DNA from: a bacterium | Lineage (GTDB): Bacteria; Myxococcota_A; Polyangia; Nannocystales; Nannocystaceae | Direction of reading: 5' to 3' | Assembly: GCA_024742475.1 (NCBI GenBank) | Contig: JANSYI010000013.1 | Coordinates: 62,001 to 126,000 of the forward strand | DNA: 64,000 nt | Shown: one piece after another, positions 9,086 to 17,651 of the stretch | Numbering within the stretch: the first letter of the stretch is position 1 | Layout of the letters: each line of letters opens with the position of its first letter | Program-made: the position numbers and the translations under genes | The notes under the pieces: generated by a model | What the model was told of the DNA's origin: nothing | The model's database searches: none | What the model saw: only the letters and a program-made list of their open reading frames with translations

Positions 9086-10962
9086 CGCGGCCACCCCCTG
9101 AGCTCGGCTGGGGTCAACCCGCGCCCGAGCTTCTCGGCTTCGAGCCGCGCAGCCTCGAGCACGACGGACATGGTGACCGGCGTGCCGTGGTCGGCAGCGA
9201 GGTACGCAGCGTTGCGAGCGATGCTGGCGATGTTGCCCCCCGGCACGGAGAGCTGCCCGAGCCGGTTCAGGTCGAGCCCACGGGTGGGCACTCCGTCGGG
9301 AAACGCTCGGGCCCAGATCTGCGACCGCTGGTCCGCGTCGGGGAACGGGAACTCGACGATGAACTGAAGGCGCCGAAGGAAGGCATCGTCGAGAGCCTTG
9401 CGGAAGTTGGTGGTGAGAATCGCAAGGCCGCCGTAGGTCTCCATGCGCTGGAGCAGGTAGGCGACCTCGACGTTGGCGTGGCGGTCCTTCGCGTCCTTGA
9501 CGTCGGTGCGCTTTCCGAACAACGCGTCGGCTTCGTCGAACAGCAAGACCGCGCCTCCGGCCTCGGCCGCGTCGAAGACCTGCCGAAGGTTCTTCTCGGT
9601 CTCCCCGATGTATTTGCTGACCACGTTGGACAGATCGATGCGGTACAGATCGAGGCCGAGCTCGGCGGCGATCACCTCGGCGGCGAGCGTCTTGCCCGTG
9701 CCGCTCGGGCCGGAGAACACGGCCGACGTGCCCAGCCCGCGACGCCCGCGACGTGCCAAGCCCCAGCGGTGCTGCACCGTCGCCTTGTGCCGAACCTGCG
9801 CGAGCAAGGCGCCCAGCATGCGCGTCTGGGCCGGCGGCAGTACGAGGCGAGACCGAACGTCGTCGGGAGGGTCGATGCGCTGCGCGAGGTCGTCGAGGCG
9901 CGGACGTGCGAGAGCGCGAGAGGCCTCCCAGGCGCGCTCGGGCGGGTGACTGCGAGCGACCGAAGCGATCTGTGTCGCGTCGAGTTCGAACCGGGCCGCG
10001 AGGTCGTCGAGCAGCGCCGCGTCGTCGGGGCCCAGCCCGCCCTCCCACAACGCTCGACGCTCCTCGAACGCGAGGTCGGGAAGCATGGCCCGACGCCACC
10101 CGCCCCGGGCACCGGGCAAAGGGTCGATGGAGGCCGCAATCGCCGGGCCCTCGCAGCGATCGAGGAGGTCCATCGTCGCGCGGAGCTGCGCGGCCTCGGT
10201 GCGATCGTCGAGGTCGACCACGAGGGTGACCTCGGCCAGCCGCGCCTCTCGGTTCCACAGTCGCAACAGCAGGTCGCGCTCCCCGGCATCGACCGGCACG
10301 TCCTGGGGCGAGAGCACGAACGCGGAACGTCCGCGAAGCGCCGCCAGCTCGGCCCCCCACGCCATTGCCTCGCCCGCTCGTGCGACCTGCAAATGGACGA
10401 GGCGCGAGTCTTCGAGCTCGGCGAGGAGCGCCCGGTGTCGCGGCGGGCACTCGGTGGGACGCTCGAGGCGATGCACCCTTCGGGCGACCCGGGGGTCCAG
10501 CTCCTGCTGACCCAACAAGGCGTGCAGCACCCGCTCGGCCAGATGCAGCGGCCGAGCGGTGAGCACCGCACCTTCGCCCAGCTCGAGCAGCTCGAGGCGA
10601 CGCAGCGGGGACCCCGGCAGCAGAGCGTCCCAATGCCCGTCAGCGAACGTCTGCAGCGCCACTGCGAACGAGGGATGCCGTGCAGCCTCGTCTCCCGCGA
10701 CCGCAGCACACAGCGAGGGCACCTCGGCCTGCAACTGCATCGCCGCCCCCAGGAGCACGACCTGAGCTTCGAACGGCGAGAGTTCGCAGCGGCGCACCAG
10801 GCGAGCGAGGTCGGGCACGTCGAGCATGCCGTCGATCGCAACGCCGACCGTCTCACCTCTGCCCGCCGCGCGAAGCCGGGTTTCGACCTCGACCAGCAGG
10901 CTCTCCAGCGTCGGCGGCGACGCTCGGAGCTCGGTGACCCGCCCTCGTGCATTCCCGCTCAC
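9082..10962 (-). CDS. AAA+ ATPase of the eCIS (Pvc15/Afp15-like)
   Basis: This 626-residue protein starts at GTG 10962, overlapping the DUF4255 gene's stop. A long helical N-terminal part (1-390) precedes one AAA+ module. The Walker A motif GPSGTGKT lies at about 418-425, Walker B AVLLFDEAD near 471-479, sensor-like ILTTN near 515 and an arginine pair RRLQF near 530. eCIS loci carry one such cytoplasmic ATPase, thought to help assembly or effector loading rather than contraction recycling as ClpV does in T6SS. The arrangement of a large N-terminal region with a single C-terminal AAA+ domain fits that family. Position between the DUF4255 protein and the effector supports the assignment. Confidence 0.9.
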   Translation of the reverse strand: MSGNARGRVTELRASPPTLESLLVEVETRLRAAGRGETVGVAIDGMLDVPDLARLVRRCELSPFEAQVVLLGAAMQLQAEVPSLCAAVAGDEAARHPSFAVALQTFADGHWDALLPGSPLRRLELLELGEGAVLTARPLHLAERVLHALLGQQELDPRVARRVHRLERPTECPPRHRALLAELEDSRLVHLQVARAGEAMAWGAELAALRGRSAFVLSPQDVPVDAGERDLLLRLWNREARLAEVTLVVDLDDRTEAAQLRATMDLLDRCEGPAIAASIDPLPGARGGWRRAMLPDLAFEERRALWEGGLGPDDAALLDDLAARFELDATQIASVARSHPPERAWEASRALARPRLDDLAQRIDPPDDVRSRLVLPPAQTRMLGALLAQVRHKATVQHRWGLARRGRRGLGTSAVFSGPSGTGKTLAAEVIAAELGLDLYRIDLSNVVSKYIGETEKNLRQVFDAAEAGGAVLLFDEADALFGKRTDVKDAKDRHANVEVAYLLQRMETYGGLAILTTNFRKALDDAFLRRLQFIVEFPFPDADQRSQIWARAFPDGVPTRGLDLNRLGQLSVPGGNIASIARNAAYLAADHGTPVTMSVVLEAARLEAEKLGRGLTPAELRGWPR

Positions 10963-12206
10963 GGCACGACCACCTCCGGGCCGGTGAACCCGCTGGCGTC
11001 GGCGTCGAGCAAGCTGGTCGCTCCGGCGATCAGTAGTCGCGCGCGGTAGGTCCCGGGTGCGAGACCCCGGACCCGAAACCGTACGTCCGAGCCCGAAATG
11101 CTGCCAGCCTCCACCTGGCCCCGGAAGTGGCCCTCCCCTGCCGTGCCATCGAGCAACAGCGTCATCGCCTCGTCGGCCGAGGGTGCGGGCGCCAGGGCGA
11201 TCGTGATCAGCCGGTCGGAACCATCGGTGGAGACCGCCCCGGGCGTCACCGCCGGGACCAGGGCGATGGCGACCGTGCCGCTCGAGCCCCCCCCGCGCCA
11301 CACCTCGGCGACCGGATCCGGGTCGACGTCGATCTCGTGCACGACCTGAACGGGCACGATGCCCGGCCGAAGCCCCGACGAGTCGTCGACGCGAAAGCGG
11401 ATCTCCTCGTTGGTCACCTCGTCGAGCGTCGGCGAGAACTCGACCTCCCCGATCCGGACGCGGGTGCGGGCACCGGAGAGGTGAGCGCCTCGCAAGACGA
11501 TGGACTCCGCCTGAGGCGACGCGGCGGGCCTCAGCTGGATGATCGGCTGCTCGCGCGCCGAGGAGACGACCTCTTCGAGCATGGGCACCGCACCCGGAGC
11601 GACGGTCACCGCGGGCCTCACGACCGGCAATGCGACGGAGGGGGTTGCGACGTCGTCGATCAGCACGGAGGCGACCTCGAGACCGACGGTCAGCGCATGG
11701 AAGCCTTGGTTGTGCATCGACCACAAGCGGCTGTGGTCTTCGAGATCCATCGCAAGCATCGTGACTCGGACGCCATGCTCTTGCTCGTCGAGGTCCGCGT
11801 CCCGCAGCGGATCACCCGGCGGCTGGCCGGAGATGAACGCGGCGATCTCGGCGGACGACAGAATCGGGCGTGCGTGGAACTCGGCGAGTACGAGGCCCGC
11901 CATGCGCTCGGCCCCGAAGTCCGAGTTGTCTTCGGAGGTGACGAACGACAGCTGATAGTGAAGCGTGAGCGCGAGCTGTGGCCGCTGCACAAGCCTGCCG
12001 TCGGACAGACGCGTTGGCAGGCTCAGGGACTGAAGCGTCGCGTCGGGGACGACGCGGTACAGGTGAAGATAGGCCCCGGGCGTGTCCCCCTCCGAGGGCG
12101 CCCCGACGCTGGCCGCGAACGCGCCCATTCCGTTGTCGGCGAGCACCGATCGGACTCGAGACTGCAGCACCCCGCTGACGACGGCGATCGATCGGTCGTT
12201 GCTCAC
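10959..12206 (-). CDS. DUF4255 protein, tail terminator/cap (Pvc16-like)
   Basis: This 415-residue protein starts at GTG 12206, overlapping the preceding stop as GTGA. Residues 1-190 carry the DUF4255 pattern: an N-terminal helix, then the LHLYRV...LTLHYQLSF segment and the conserved region with AxRMAGLVLAEFHARPIL. This family ends the sheath and tube at the tip away from the baseplate in eCIS particles. Residues about 210-415 form two beta-rich segments like IPT/TIG or Ig-type domains (ESIVLRGAHLSG, then PGIVPVQVVHE), a common extension in DUF4255 proteins. No signal peptide is present, as expected for a particle assembled in the cytoplasm. Confidence 0.88.
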   Translation of the reverse strand: MSNDRSIAVVSGVLQSRVRSVLADNGMGAFAASVGAPSEGDTPGAYLHLYRVVPDATLQSLSLPTRLSDGRLVQRPQLALTLHYQLSFVTSEDNSDFGAERMAGLVLAEFHARPILSSAEIAAFISGQPPGDPLRDADLDEQEHGVRVTMLAMDLEDHSRLWSMHNQGFHALTVGLEVASVLIDDVATPSVALPVVRPAVTVAPGAVPMLEEVVSSAREQPIIQLRPAASPQAESIVLRGAHLSGARTRVRIGEVEFSPTLDEVTNEEIRFRVDDSSGLRPGIVPVQVVHEIDVDPDPVAEVWRGGGSSGTVAIALVPAVTPGAVSTDGSDRLITIALAPAPSADEAMTLLLDGTAGEGHFRGQVEAGSISGSDVRFRVRGLAPGTYRARLLIAGATSLLDADASGFTGPEVVVP

Positions 12207-12889
12207 GCGCGCCCCTTCTTGGATGCGAGTATCTCGGCCAGCGACTTCGCAGGCGCCGCTTGGGCGGCGCGCGGCTGGGGCGTCGGTGGGCTCGCCGCCG
12301 GGGCGACGACGATCCGACCGATCGCGATGTGGACCGGCGCGGGCGCATCCCGAGGAGGTCGGGCCTCAGCAGCCCGCGGTGTCTCCATCGCCCCGACCGG
12401 AGCCCGCTGCGGGGCGGGTGCGGGGGCACGCGGAGTCGTCCGAACCGCGACGCGCTCGGTGGTCCGAGAATGGGAGGTTCGTTCCACGCGTTCGACCACG
12501 GGATGCACGTGCCGCTGTTCGTGGTGGTGGTGATGCTGATTGTGCTCGTGCTCGTGAAGCTCGGTGTGAACGTGCGTCTGCGGCGAATCGCGATGATGCA
12601 CGTGCACGATCGTGTCGCCGAGCCGCTGCGCGGGCAGAGGCGTGGACCGCTCGACGATCTGCGTGTGCTCCGTTGCAGGCACGACCCCCTCGGGGTTCGA
12701 ACGCTCGGGGAGAGGCTGCGGTGCGGCGGGCATCGGCTTCGATGGCCGCGACTCCGCTCCAGGGGGGGACTCAGCGGGCTGCGCAGGAACCTCGGGTTCG
12801 TCGATGCTCCGAGGCATCGCGTAGTTCACGGACGCTCGAACGCCACGAGTCTCGGGGCCGCGGGCAAGAAGTCGCTCCAGAAAACTCAT
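12203..12889 (-). CDS. Histidine-rich eCIS-operon protein
   Basis: This 228-residue protein starts at ATG 12889 (ATGA overlap upstream, GTGA overlap downstream). It is mostly disordered and Pro/Ala-rich. The middle (about 94-135) is dense in His and Glu, with HVHH, HTELHEHEHNQHHHHHEQ and HVHP. The last 20 residues form a basic helix (KSLAEILASKKGRA). I recognise no family. A His/Glu cluster like this usually binds Zn, Ni or Cu, or acts as a pH switch; either could matter for a particle exposed outside the cell. Tight coupling to the baseplate-type gene and DUF4255 gene says it belongs to the machine, but its role is unknown. Confidence 0.8.
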   Translation of the reverse strand: MSFLERLLARGPETRGVRASVNYAMPRSIDEPEVPAQPAESPPGAESRPSKPMPAAPQPLPERSNPEGVVPATEHTQIVERSTPLPAQRLGDTIVHVHHRDSPQTHVHTELHEHEHNQHHHHHEQRHVHPVVERVERTSHSRTTERVAVRTTPRAPAPAPQRAPVGAMETPRAAEARPPRDAPAPVHIAIGRIVVAPAASPPTPQPRAAQAAPAKSLAEILASKKGRA

Positions 12890-13587
12890 CGGTCGAGCAG
12901 CTCCAGGTACGCGCGCCGGCGCGGGGGCGAGAGCTTCAGAACCTCGGCTTCGGACCAGCCGTAGGCCCGCGCCAGCGCGTCCACGTCGAACAGCAGCTGC
13001 TTCGCCCGAGCGCGGAGCTCGGTCCACACCACCTCGCACGGGTCGAACACCCCCTCCCAGCTGTGCGCACAGGCCGGGCACGCGAGCGAGAACGTCACGT
13101 CAGCCTGGGGGTCTCGCTCTCCCAGGATCGCATCGATGCTTCCGTGGCCCGCCTCGTCCAGACCCTCGAGCCCCTGCGAAACGCACCGCGCGATGACCCC
13201 GGCCCGGTCGGTGATCTCGCCGCGCTCGACCCGACGCAGATCGTCGCAGCTGACGCGACGCAGCGTCACCGGCTGGCCGTCGATCTCGACGTCGAAAGGC
13301 GGGTTGTCCATCGGGGGCTGTGCCAGCCGAATCTCGGGGATCGAAACGGTGAACTCGATCTCCTCGTCGCACCGCGGACAGCGGTCGTGAAGCTCGAGCT
13401 GTGGGCCGAGCATCGCCTCGCGTAGGTCGAGCATCGCGTGAGCCAGGCACCCCACGGGCGCACCCCATAGCGACTCCAGCGAAATCCCGGGGTCCGTCGT
13501 ACGCCACAGCCAGACGCCGCGCTCCGCCCCGGTGGTGCCATCGCCTTGGTCCAAGACGCACAGCAGCTGCTCGGACGTCAACACCAC
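12886..13587 (-). CDS. Phage-baseplate-type protein with two Cys pairs
   Basis: This 233-residue protein starts at GTG 13587, six bases after the tube stop, and ends in an ATGA overlap with the His-rich gene. Two Cys pairs, CPRC near residue 70 and CPAC near 170, probably form one zinc site. The layout (helical N-terminus, CPxC, a beta segment EIEFTVSIPEI, a second CPxC, and a helical end with AYGWSEAEVLKLSPPRRRAY) fits the T4-type baseplate/assembly proteins found next to tube genes in eCIS operons and contractile phages. Likely an assembly factor or baseplate component for the tube. Exact equivalence to a Pvc number is not certain. Confidence 0.75.
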   Translation of the reverse strand: MVLTSEQLLCVLDQGDGTTGAERGVWLWRTTDPGISLESLWGAPVGCLAHAMLDLREAMLGPQLELHDRCPRCDEEIEFTVSIPEIRLAQPPMDNPPFDVEIDGQPVTLRRVSCDDLRRVERGEITDRAGVIARCVSQGLEGLDEAGHGSIDAILGERDPQADVTFSLACPACAHSWEGVFDPCEVVWTELRARAKQLLFDVDALARAYGWSEAEVLKLSPPRRRAYLELLDR

Positions 13588-13593
13588 GGGCTG

Positions 13594-14121
13594 CTAGTCC
13601 TGCGGGATCGTGAAGCTGGGCTCGGTGGGCTCGATGACCTCGACGTCACGTTCCCACCCCTCGTTCTCGAGCTTGAGCGTCTGGATCAACACCGCGTTGG
13701 CGCTGGCATCGAGCTCCATCATCGCTTTGTACTCGCTGACCCAGCAGCGGAAGATGTTGTACGAGAGCACGAGCTGCCCGGCTTCGTTGTAGAGTTCGAT
13801 GGTGATGTCCTTGCGGAAGTCATCGAGCGAGACCTGCGCTCCCAAGCCCGCACCTTGACTCCACACCTTGTTGGCCCACTTCTCGAAGTCCGGGTCATGC
13901 GTGACCCCTCGCTCGAGCGTGATCGCCTCGAACTTGGTCTGGCCGGGCGACTTGCCGACGGTGCTGGGATCGCCTCCGTGGCGGTGCTCGACGACCTCGG
14001 TGGTCCGGGACAGGGCGCTGATCTTGCTGACCCCGGCGACGTACTTTCCGTCCCACTTCACGCGAAACTTGAAGTTCTTGTAGGGGTCACGGCGCTTGGT
14101 ATTGACGGCGAACTGAGTCAT
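13594..14121 (-). CDS. eCIS inner tube protein (Pvc1/gp19-like)
   Basis: This 175-residue protein has the size and pattern of tail tube proteins: DPYKNFKFRVKWDGKYVAGVSK at the start (here split by a conserved Arg), a KFEAITLERGVTHDPDFEKW segment, and a DITIELYNE...YNIFRCWVSEYKA end. Such subunits stack as hexameric rings to form the inner tube through which cargo travels. I chose ATG 14121 because AAAGGA lies six bases before it; an in-frame start at 14142 would overlap the sheath stop. It follows the second sheath gene by 17 bases. Only one tube paralogue is visible, whereas the Photorhabdus operon has two. Confidence 0.92.
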   Translation of the reverse strand: MTQFAVNTKRRDPYKNFKFRVKWDGKYVAGVSKISALSRTTEVVEHRHGGDPSTVGKSPGQTKFEAITLERGVTHDPDFEKWANKVWSQGAGLGAQVSLDDFRKDITIELYNEAGQLVLSYNIFRCWVSEYKAMMELDASANAVLIQTLKLENEGWERDVEVIEPTEPSFTIPQD

Positions 14122-14138
14122 GACGGTCCTTTGGGTGT

Positions 14139-15965
14139 TCAACCAGCCTGGGAAACCATCTGCTGGATCTTGAGAATGACGAACTCGGCGGGGCGCAGCG
14201 GGGCGAACCGGACGATCACGTTGACGACCCCGCGGTCGATGTCACCGGCCGTGGTCGTCTGCGCGTTGCACTCCACGACGTACGCGTCGGACTTCGAGGC
14301 CCCTGCAAACGCCCCCTTTTCGAAGAGGGTCTGCATGAAGCCGCCGACCGACAGTCTCAGCTGGGCCCACAGCGCCTCTCCGTTGGGCTCGAACACGGCC
14401 CACTGGGTGCCGCGGACGAGATTCTCCTGGATGTACAGCGCGAGTCGTCGCACGGAAATGTACTTCCAATCGCTCGCCTGCTCATCGGCCCCCTCCAGCG
14501 TTCTCGCGCCCCATAGGACGGTGCCGTACACGGGGAAGGTGCGGAACGCGTCGATGCCGTAGCGGTTGAGCGTGCCCTGCTGGATGTCAGTGAGCGTGGC
14601 GGTGGGCTCGATGATGCCCCGTGCCACCGCGTCGATGCCCGCCGGTGCCTTCCATAGGCCACGGCGGCTGTCGGTACGGGCGATGATGCCGGCCACGACA
14701 CCGCAGGGCGGGAACTCGGTCGGGCTGCCATCGTCGAGCGGGTTGGCAGCACGGACTCGCGGGAACACGAGCGCGGCGTTGCTGCTCCGCACGCTGAATG
14801 AAGAGGCCGCCGTGGCAGCAGCCGCGCCCGTCGTCCACTCGTTGGGCGGGTCGACGATGAGGAAGGCCCGCTCGGACTCCACGAACGTCATCGCGGTCTG
14901 CCAGAAGGTGCGGTCGGTCGCCTCGCCGACCTCCCAGCCGTCGCGGGGAAGGCAGAGCAGGTTGAAGAGGTCGGCATGACGCAGGGCATACATGCCCCTG
15001 CGCGGCTCGACGTCGCTGCCGAGCAGGTCGCCCGGCTCCGGCGGGCTGCCGTCGGTCCCGCCGAGAAAGGCTCGGGCGCTGGTGTCCGCGGGCGCGCCGA
15101 ACGTCGCAGACGCCACCCGGCCCAGCCCACTACGCCCGGCGAGTACGCGGGTGAGGAAGCGTGGGTGAGCCTCCTGGTGGCTGACACCGAGGTGGGCCTC
15201 CTCTTGGGCGACGTTGCCATCGGCGTCGAGCTCCTGCAGAACGAGGTTGAAGGTTCCCGCCGGCGCGTCGTCCCGGTTGACGCTCGCGGTGAGGCGGTCT
15301 CCCCAGCGGCCCGGGCTCGCAGCTTCGAGCAAGAGGTTGCCGATCCGGACCCTGGAGGTCGCAGGCGCAGGCCCGAGCACCAGGGTCTGCGTGCCGCCCG
15401 AGTTGGGCGCGGACGCAATGATGCCTGCGGCGGGCACGGAGGGGCTGCCCGAGGGCATCTCGGCCGCGACCAGAGCATCCCCGCTGAGGTCGATGCCTTC
15501 GATGTCGGCCTCGGCGCTCGCGAGGTTGATCGTCGCGTTTCCCTCGACCCCGGCGACGGGCTCACCGTCCGCATCCAGCCCCCGAATGATCAAGGAGAAC
15601 GACGCGGCCGCCGGGTTCTGGATCTCGACCTCGAAGCGCTCGACCCCGGCCGCACCCGTGAGCCCGGGCCCGGGAGTGAGGGTGATGCCCTCCCCCGTGT
15701 TGACCACGCGAACGACCAGCGCCTGCCCCCCACCGTTGGCGAAGAAGTGCCGGAGCGTCTGAGACATCGGACTGTGGCGGTGCAGGCCTCCGAAGATCCG
15801 GTCGAACTCTCCGAACCCGGAGACCGACGTGGGCGTGTCGACGGGCCCGCGCGCCGCTCCACCGACGAACGCGGTGATCGACGTGGCTCCGCCCACGATG
15901 GTGCGGACGCCGCTGGGAATCTCTCTAACGTAGACGCCCGGCGCCTGGGTGCTGAGATAGGACAT
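14139..15965 (-). CDS. eCIS contractile sheath protein with inserted domain
   Basis: This 608-residue sheath protein starts at ATG 15965. The N-terminal signature APGVYVREIPSGVRTIVG and the C-terminal core (SDWKYISVRRLALYIQENL, QWAVFEPN, LRPAEFVILKIQQM) are those of Pvc2-4/phage tail sheaths. Compared with its neighbour at 15974, it has about 100 extra residues in the first third (about 115-240), a beta-rich, Gly/Ala/Asp-rich segment that would face outwards on an assembled sheath. It is eight bases downstream of the other sheath gene. The two paralogues probably form a mixed or region-specific sheath, as in other eCIS. Confidence 0.93.
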   Translation of the reverse strand: MSYLSTQAPGVYVREIPSGVRTIVGGATSITAFVGGAARGPVDTPTSVSGFGEFDRIFGGLHRHSPMSQTLRHFFANGGGQALVVRVVNTGEGITLTPGPGLTGAAGVERFEVEIQNPAAASFSLIIRGLDADGEPVAGVEGNATINLASAEADIEGIDLSGDALVAAEMPSGSPSVPAAGIIASAPNSGGTQTLVLGPAPATSRVRIGNLLLEAASPGRWGDRLTASVNRDDAPAGTFNLVLQELDADGNVAQEEAHLGVSHQEAHPRFLTRVLAGRSGLGRVASATFGAPADTSARAFLGGTDGSPPEPGDLLGSDVEPRRGMYALRHADLFNLLCLPRDGWEVGEATDRTFWQTAMTFVESERAFLIVDPPNEWTTGAAAATAASSFSVRSSNAALVFPRVRAANPLDDGSPTEFPPCGVVAGIIARTDSRRGLWKAPAGIDAVARGIIEPTATLTDIQQGTLNRYGIDAFRTFPVYGTVLWGARTLEGADEQASDWKYISVRRLALYIQENLVRGTQWAVFEPNGEALWAQLRLSVGGFMQTLFEKGAFAGASKSDAYVVECNAQTTTAGDIDRGVVNVIVRFAPLRPAEFVILKIQQMVSQAG

Positions 15966-15973
15966 GGTTGACT

Positions 15974-17476
15974 TCAGCCTCCGGCCTGACCGGCCATCTG
16001 TTGGAACGTGAGCACGACGAACTCCGCCGGCTTCAGCGGGGCAAAGCGCACGATGATGTTGACGATGCCTCGGGCGACATCGTCGGGCGTCGTGGTCTCG
16101 GCGTCGCACTTGACCTCGTACGCGTCGCGCACCTGGCTTCCGGCGAAGGCGCCGTCGCGGAACAGCTGCTGCATGAAGCCTCCGACGGCCATGCGGATCT
16201 GTGCGTGCAGCGGTGCATCGTTGGGCTCGAACACGGCCCACTGCAGACCGCGACGCAGACTCTCCTCGATGTACAGGGCCAGGCGGCGCACGGCGATGTA
16301 CTTCCACTGGCTCGCCCGAGTGTCCGCCCCCACGGCCGTGCGACTGCCCCACACGACGGGACCCGCCAAGCCACGCTCGACCAGCGCGTTGACCCCCCGC
16401 TGGTTGAGCTGTCCGATCTCGGCCTCGGTCAGTGGCTGCTCGAGACTGGTCACCCCGCGAAGCTTCGCGTCCATGCCGGCCGGAGAGAACCACACGCCGC
16501 GCTCCCCATCGCTCCTCGAGATGACGCCAGCCATGAACGCAGACGGGGCATACGCTCGCTCCAGACCATCCTGCACCGGGTCGGGGGCACGCACCGCCGG
16601 GTAGGTCATGATGACGTTGCGATGGGCGAGAGACGTGACGCCGCTCATCGAGGCCGCATCGGCAACCGATGTCCACCCGTCGGGTGGGTCCACCAGCACC
16701 ATCGACCGAAGCTCCTCGGCCACCGCCACCGCAGCCGTGTAGACGTCGGGGTGCGGGCTACCCCCGCTGGCAGCGTAGGGCGGGATGCAGATCAGGTTGA
16801 CCACGTCGGCGAGCCGAAGCCGCTCGAGCGCCTCCTCCATCTCGGTGTTCGTCGGCGCAGAGCCGTCGTCCCCCGGGCTCGATGTGGTGTAGTCGATCGC
16901 GGCCGGACGTGGAGCGGTGTCCGTCGTGGCGCGCAACAGCGACGACTTCGCCCGAAGTACGCGCTGCACGTTCCGCGCCGAGCTCGGGTCGACCGAGACC
17001 AGCCGATGAACCTCGGCCGCGACGAAGTCGTCGCCGGTCCCCGTTCCGATCGACAAATGGAACGTCGAAGGGTCCACGCTCCCCAGCGCCGGATTGGGAT
17101 GTTCGACCCGGACCACGAGTTCGTTCGGCCACGACCCGAGGCTCGTCGCCTGCAGCTCCAGGCCCCCGCCGAGATCGAACGAGGCAACGGTGGTGTCTGC
17201 GGCATGCACGACCCGGACGATCAACGCCCGCACCCCTCCGGCGAGAAAGTACTGCTGCACCGCGGTGGGCAGATCGCTCTGCGCCCAAACATCCCCGCAC
17301 CTGCGTACGAACTCGCCCCACGAGGAGACTTCTATCGGACGCTCGGTGGACTCGGACTCCCCTCGGCGGCAGCGGCCGACGAAGGCGGTCACCGAAGTGG
17401 GCACTCCGACGATCGTACGAACCCCGCTGGGCAACTCCTCGACGTACACTCCTGGCGCACTCAGCTGCGTCGACAT
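15974..17476 (-). CDS. eCIS contractile sheath protein (core type)
   Basis: This 500-residue protein is the first gene of the operon. It starts at ATG 17476 with a strong ribosome site (GGAGG four bases upstream). The N-terminus (APGVYVEELPSGVRTIVG) and C-terminus (SQWKYIAVRRLALYIEESL, QWAVFEPND, LKPAEFVVLTFQQM) match contractile tail sheaths. In the machine the sheath wraps the tube and contracts to drive it into a target. It resembles the next gene along its whole length apart from that gene's insert. The better ribosome site suggests it is the major sheath subunit. Confidence 0.93.
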   Translation of the reverse strand: MSTQLSAPGVYVEELPSGVRTIVGVPTSVTAFVGRCRRGESESTERPIEVSSWGEFVRRCGDVWAQSDLPTAVQQYFLAGGVRALIVRVVHAADTTVASFDLGGGLELQATSLGSWPNELVVRVEHPNPALGSVDPSTFHLSIGTGTGDDFVAAEVHRLVSVDPSSARNVQRVLRAKSSLLRATTDTAPRPAAIDYTTSSPGDDGSAPTNTEMEEALERLRLADVVNLICIPPYAASGGSPHPDVYTAAVAVAEELRSMVLVDPPDGWTSVADAASMSGVTSLAHRNVIMTYPAVRAPDPVQDGLERAYAPSAFMAGVISRSDGERGVWFSPAGMDAKLRGVTSLEQPLTEAEIGQLNQRGVNALVERGLAGPVVWGSRTAVGADTRASQWKYIAVRRLALYIEESLRRGLQWAVFEPNDAPLHAQIRMAVGGFMQQLFRDGAFAGSQVRDAYEVKCDAETTTPDDVARGIVNIIVRFAPLKPAEFVVLTFQQMAGQAGG

Positions 17477-17490
17477 CGCTCCTCCTCGCG
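17477..17490 (-). promoter_or_regulatory. Strong ribosome binding site of the first sheath gene
   Basis: On the minus strand the bases before ATG 17476 read CGCGAGGAGGAGCG, with GGAGG four bases from the start. Most other genes here have weak or no such site. The 175-base gap up to 17651 presumably holds the operon promoter, but I could not pick out convincing -35/-10 boxes. On the + strand, ACGC-TTTTT-GCGT near 17556-17568 could form a tiny hairpin. Confidence 0.6.
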
Positions 17491-17651
17491 CGACAAACGA
17501 TAGCACCGAAGCGCGCGATCTCGTGCTCCCTGGAGCGACGGCGCGGGGTCGTCCAGACGCTTTTTGCGTGGAGGGATCACCGGCTGACCGGCACGGCCAC
17601 CGGCGCCACAACTGGCAGCCGCGCAGCCGGATTCGGTTTCACCTCGCTCAG

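Noticed and set aside
8722..11049. Open + strand frame of 775 codons opposite the AAA+ gene
   Set aside because: Same cause; the minus strand has Walker A and B motifs and overlaps with both neighbours.
2781..17476. Prophage or type VI secretion locus
   Set aside because: No capsid, portal, terminase or integrase, and no TssJLM, ClpV or Hcp-like set. DUF4255, DUF4157 and a single AAA+ ATPase mark an eCIS.
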